Notes under the pieces: generated by a model
What the model was told of the DNA's origin: nothing
Seen by the model: only the letters and a program-made list of their open reading frames with translations
The model's database searches: none
Source: Paracoccaceae bacterium
GTDB taxonomy: Bacteria; Pseudomonadota; Alphaproteobacteria; Rhodobacterales; Rhodobacteraceae
Length of the DNA: 15,710 nucleotides
NCBI GenBank assembly: GCA_021648225.1
Contig: JAKITE010000059.1
Coordinates: 1 to 15,710, forward strand
Reading direction: 5' to 3'
Made by a program: the position numbers and the translations under genes
Shown: piece after piece, positions 13,056 through 15,710 of the stretch
How the letters are laid out: every line of letters starts with the position of its first letter
How positions within the stretch are numbered: the first letter of the stretch is position 1

Positions 13056-14452
13056 AACAAATCCCCCTGCCCGCTGGCAGTTTTGGGTTTGCTTTTTGGT
13101 TTTGGCTTGCCGGAAATCGGCAATAGACCATCAGCAAATTCAAGCTCCAGCACAGTGGCGGTTTTGGCAGTTTTGCGGCTGGTCACCACCGCGCCGTCAC
13201 CCCGCACAATCGCAAAACCGCGTTTCAGGGTGTTTTTATAATCCAGCGTCTGGCGCACCCGCTCCAGATTGGCAATCTGTTGCTGCCAGTTGAAAATCTG
13301 GCGTTTGGCTGCGGCCTGAAACCCCGATGTTACCCGCCGCAGGTCTTTTTGTTTTTGCGCAATGTCCCGCGTCAAAGCGGCTGGTCGCAACGGGTGGCGG
13401 GACAGGTGCAGTTTTTTCTGCTGGGTAAAGGCCGTCAACGCGCGGGGCAATCGCATGGCCAATCCGTCCAGCCGTTGGGCACGCTCGGCCAATATGGCGT
13501 CAGGGCGCGGCAATGCGCGTGACAGATCCCGCAACCGCTGACCACGGGTTTCCAGCATGCGCGCCAAGGCACGGCGGCGGCGCGCCTCAAGGCTGGCAAT
13601 ACCTGCCACCAGTTCGGCCCGCACCGGCACGGCGATTTCAGCCGCCGCTGTCGGGGTCGGGGCGCGGTGGTCGCTGGCAAAATCTATCAGGGTTGTGTCG
13701 GTTTCATGGCCCACGGCAGAGATTAGCGGTATTTTGCTTTCTGCCGCCGCGCGCACCACGATTTCCTCGTTAAAGCCCCACAGGTCTTCTAATGATCCGC
13801 CGCCTCGCGCCACAATCAGCAAATCAGGCCGAGGCAAAGCCCCGCCTTTTTCCAGCGCATTAAACCCGAATATGGCATTGGCCACCTGTTCGGCGCATTT
13901 TGGCCCCTGAACAATCACCGGCCATAACAACACCTTACGCGGAAACCTGTCGCGTAACCGGTGCAAAATATCTTTGATCACCGCACCGGAGGGCGAGGTT
14001 ATCACCCCGATCACCTCGGGCAGAAACGGCAAGGCCTGTTTGCGTTCTGCCGTGAATAATCCCTCCGCGGCCAGCGCCGCTTTGCGTTTTTCCAGCATTG
14101 CCATCAATGCGCCTACGCCAGCGGGTTCAATGCTTTCGATCACCAGTTGGTATCGGCTTTGGCCGGGAAAAGTGGTCAAACGCCCGGTGGCGATCACCTC
14201 CATACCCTGTTCGGGCTGATGGGCCAAACGGCCTGCAACGCCTTTCCAGACCACACTGGCCAACACGGCCCGATCGTCTTTCAGGTCCAGATATAAATGC
14301 CCCGATGCGGGGCGCGACACGCGCCCGACCTCGCCGCGCACGCGGACATGGGAAAATTCGCCCTCAACCACACGTTTAACCGCGCCGGATAATTCGGAAA
14401 CCGTAAATTCGGGGGCGTTTCCCGCCTCGCCATCGTCAAATAATTCGGACAT
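13052..14452 (-). CDS. xseA: Exodeoxyribonuclease VII large subunit
   Basis: A 466-residue protein, standard length. With the small subunit XseB, not in this window, it degrades single-stranded DNA to oligonucleotides in the cytoplasm. Residues about 15-105 form the N-terminal OB-fold that binds DNA (FSHVRVRGEVGRVSRPASGHLYLDLKD). The catalytic domain follows, with GVITSPSGAVIKDILHRLRDRFP (149-171), VARGGGSLEDLWGFNEE (214-230) and AVGHETDTTLIDFASDHRAPTPTAAAE (246-272), then a long basic, coiled-coil-prone arm. The C-terminal tail is Lys/Pro-rich. I chose ATG 14452 with AAGGTG about 7 bases upstream; a GTG at 14461 would add three residues. It is divergent from purD across about 71 bases and overlaps the convergent upstream gene by four bases at the stops. 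Confidence 0.97.
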   Translation of the reverse strand: MSELFDDGEAGNAPEFTVSELSGAVKRVVEGEFSHVRVRGEVGRVSRPASGHLYLDLKDDRAVLASVVWKGVAGRLAHQPEQGMEVIATGRLTTFPGQSRYQLVIESIEPAGVGALMAMLEKRKAALAAEGLFTAERKQALPFLPEVIGVITSPSGAVIKDILHRLRDRFPRKVLLWPVIVQGPKCAEQVANAIFGFNALEKGGALPRPDLLIVARGGGSLEDLWGFNEEIVVRAAAESKIPLISAVGHETDTTLIDFASDHRAPTPTAAAEIAVPVRAELVAGIASLEARRRRALARMLETRGQRLRDLSRALPRPDAILAERAQRLDGLAMRLPRALTAFTQQKKLHLSRHPLRPAALTRDIAQKQKDLRRVTSGFQAAAKRQIFNWQQQIANLERVRQTLDYKNTLKRGFAIVRGDGAVVTSRKTAKTATVLELEFADGLLPISGKPKPKSKPKTASGQGDLF

Positions 14453-14523
14453 AGTCGCCACCTTGCATCATGATAGCAGCAACATTAGAACGACCCCAAT
14501 CAAAACCCAATAGGTAACGCGTG

Positions 14524-15710
14524 ATGAACATCCTTATTCTTGGCTCTGGCGGGCGCGAACATGCGCTGGCATGGGCGATCAAACAAAACCCTAAATGTGA
14601 TACGCTGATTTGTGCGCCGGGCAATGCGGGCATGGCGGAAATTGCCACCTGCCTGCCGCTGGATATTATGGATGGCAGCGCTGTGGTTGCATTTGCACAG
14701 CACCATAAAATTGATTTTGTGGTGATCGGCCCCGAGGCCCCGCTTGCTTTAGGCGTTGGCGATGCGCTGCGCGGTGCGAATATTCTTTGTTTTGGCCCCG
14801 GCGCTGACGCCGCGCAACTAGAGGCCTCAAAAGCTTTCACCAAAGAAATATGTGACGCCTGCAACGCGCCCACTGCTGCTTACGGCCATTTCAGGGATGC
14901 CGTTTCAGCCAAAGAATATGCCCGACAGCAAGCTGTGCCAATTGTCATCAAAGCCGACGGACTGGCCGCTGGCAAAGGTGTGATTATTGCCGAAACCATG
15001 CCCCAAGCACTAGCGGCCATCGACGATATGTTTGACGGCCAATTCGGCGAGGCCGGTGCCGAAGTGGTGATCGAGGAATTCATGCAAGGCGAGGAGGCCA
15101 GCTTTTTTGTGCTGTCCGACGGTGAAAACATCCTGCCAATAGGCACCGCCCAAGACCACAAGCGCGCTTATGACGGTGACAAAGGCCCAAATACCGGCGG
15201 CATGGGCGCTTATTCCCCCGCACCGATTATGGATGATGCAGTGGTGCAAAAGGCCCTTACGCAGATCGTGCAACCAACCATTGACGAGATGGCACGGCGC
15301 GGCACGCCATTTCAAGGGGTGCTTTATGCGGGATTTATGATTGAAAACGGCCAACCCCGGCTGGTGGAATATAATGTGCGATTTGGCGATCCGGAATGTC
15401 AGGTGCTGTGCATTCGGCTTGGCGCGCAAATGCTGGATGCATTGCTGGCCTGTGCCGAGGGCACGCTGGATACGGCCCGCATTAATTGGGCCGATGATCA
15501 CGCGATCAGCATCGTGATGGCGGCCAAAGGCTATCCTGATGCCTATGAAAAAGGCAGTATCATTAATGGGCTGGATGCCGCAAATGACGACCCGAAGGCG
15601 CAAATATTCCATGCAGGCACCAAAACAAATAATGGAAAAATCACCGCAAACGGGGGCCGTGTGTTAAACATCACCGCACGCGGCGAGAGCCTGCAAGAGG
15701 CTCAAACCCG
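14524..15710 (+). CDS. purD: Phosphoribosylamine-glycine ligase, C-terminus missing
   Basis: The first 395 or so residues of GAR synthetase, open at the window edge; the family is usually about 420 residues, so roughly 25-30 are missing. It joins glycine to 5-phosphoribosylamine with ATP in purine synthesis. The N-terminal fold shows ILGSGGREHALAWAI (5-19) and VIGPEAPLALGVGDAL (67-82). The ATP-grasp region shows IKADGLAAGKGV (141-152), AQDHKRAYDGDKGPNTGGMGAYSP (about 208-231) and the metal-binding EYNVRFGDPECQ (about 281-292). The frame is open throughout. The ATG at 14524 is preceded by AGG about 10 bases upstream. It is divergent from xseA; no strong promoter consensus is evident in the gap. 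Confidence 0.97.
   Translation, partial: MNILILGSGGREHALAWAIKQNPKCDTLICAPGNAGMAEIATCLPLDIMDGSAVVAFAQHHKIDFVVIGPEAPLALGVGDALRGANILCFGPGADAAQLEASKAFTKEICDACNAPTAAYGHFRDAVSAKEYARQQAVPIVIKADGLAAGKGVIIAETMPQALAAIDDMFDGQFGEAGAEVVIEEFMQGEEASFFVLSDGENILPIGTAQDHKRAYDGDKGPNTGGMGAYSPAPIMDDAVVQKALTQIVQPTIDEMARRGTPFQGVLYAGFMIENGQPRLVEYNVRFGDPECQVLCIRLGAQMLDALLACAEGTLDTARINWADDHAISIVMAAKGYPDAYEKGSIINGLDAANDDPKAQIFHAGTKTNNGKITANGGRVLNITARGESLQEAQT

Noticed and set aside
15010..15612. Minus-strand frame of 200 codons opposite purD
   Set aside because: purD has every family motif in the plus frame. The antisense frame has no recognisable domain or start signal.

Overview
The window looks like chromosomal DNA from a moderate-GC alphaproteobacterium of the Rhodobacterales (Roseobacter-type). 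The evidence is protein similarity recalled from memory (acnA beside a ccmABCDG cluster, ftsY beside a DMT exporter and YciB, a fused NuoE-NuoF-type flavoprotein, xseA, purD) and an IS481-type element with a roseobacter-like transposase start. Nearly all of it is gene-dense core genome. No rRNA, tRNA, CRISPR or prophage was seen, and no gene-free stretch exceeds 300 bases.

Layout. Positions 1-189 are the end of an IS481-family element, cut by the window edge. It abuts a CTAG target site that contains the stop codon of the next gene, and its transposase reading frame is interrupted by a 48-bp insertion carrying a hairpin and a stop codon. On the minus strand follow a secreted DUF1223 thioredoxin-like protein (191-892), an isoprenylcysteine-methyltransferase-like membrane protein (979-1419) and aconitase A (1469-4156). 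Divergent from aconitase, on the plus strand, is the cytochrome c maturation cluster ccmA-ccmB-ccmC-ccmD-ccmG (4362-7250): the heme ABC exporter, the heme-handling complex and the membrane-tethered thioredoxin that reduces apocytochrome c. The partners ccmE, ccmF and ccmH are not here. Convergent to ccmG lie yciB, an EamA/DMT transporter, ftsY and a 562-aa fused NuoE/NuoF-type NADH-oxidising subunit (7251-11568, minus).

On the plus strand from 11723 to 13055 are three overlapping genes for small exported proteins. All three share four cysteines with similar spacing and appear to be tandem paralogues of an uncharacterised family; this is the best candidate for something undescribed. They converge on xseA (13052-14452, minus), which is divergent from purD (14524 to the window end, truncated).

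Functional themes are core metabolism (aconitase, purine synthesis, NADH/formate-type redox), cytochrome c assembly with periplasmic thiol chemistry, membrane protein targeting and DNA repair. Several intergenic gaps contain inverted repeats. None is followed by a clear U-tract, so they are reported as inverted repeats or possible operators rather than firm terminators.
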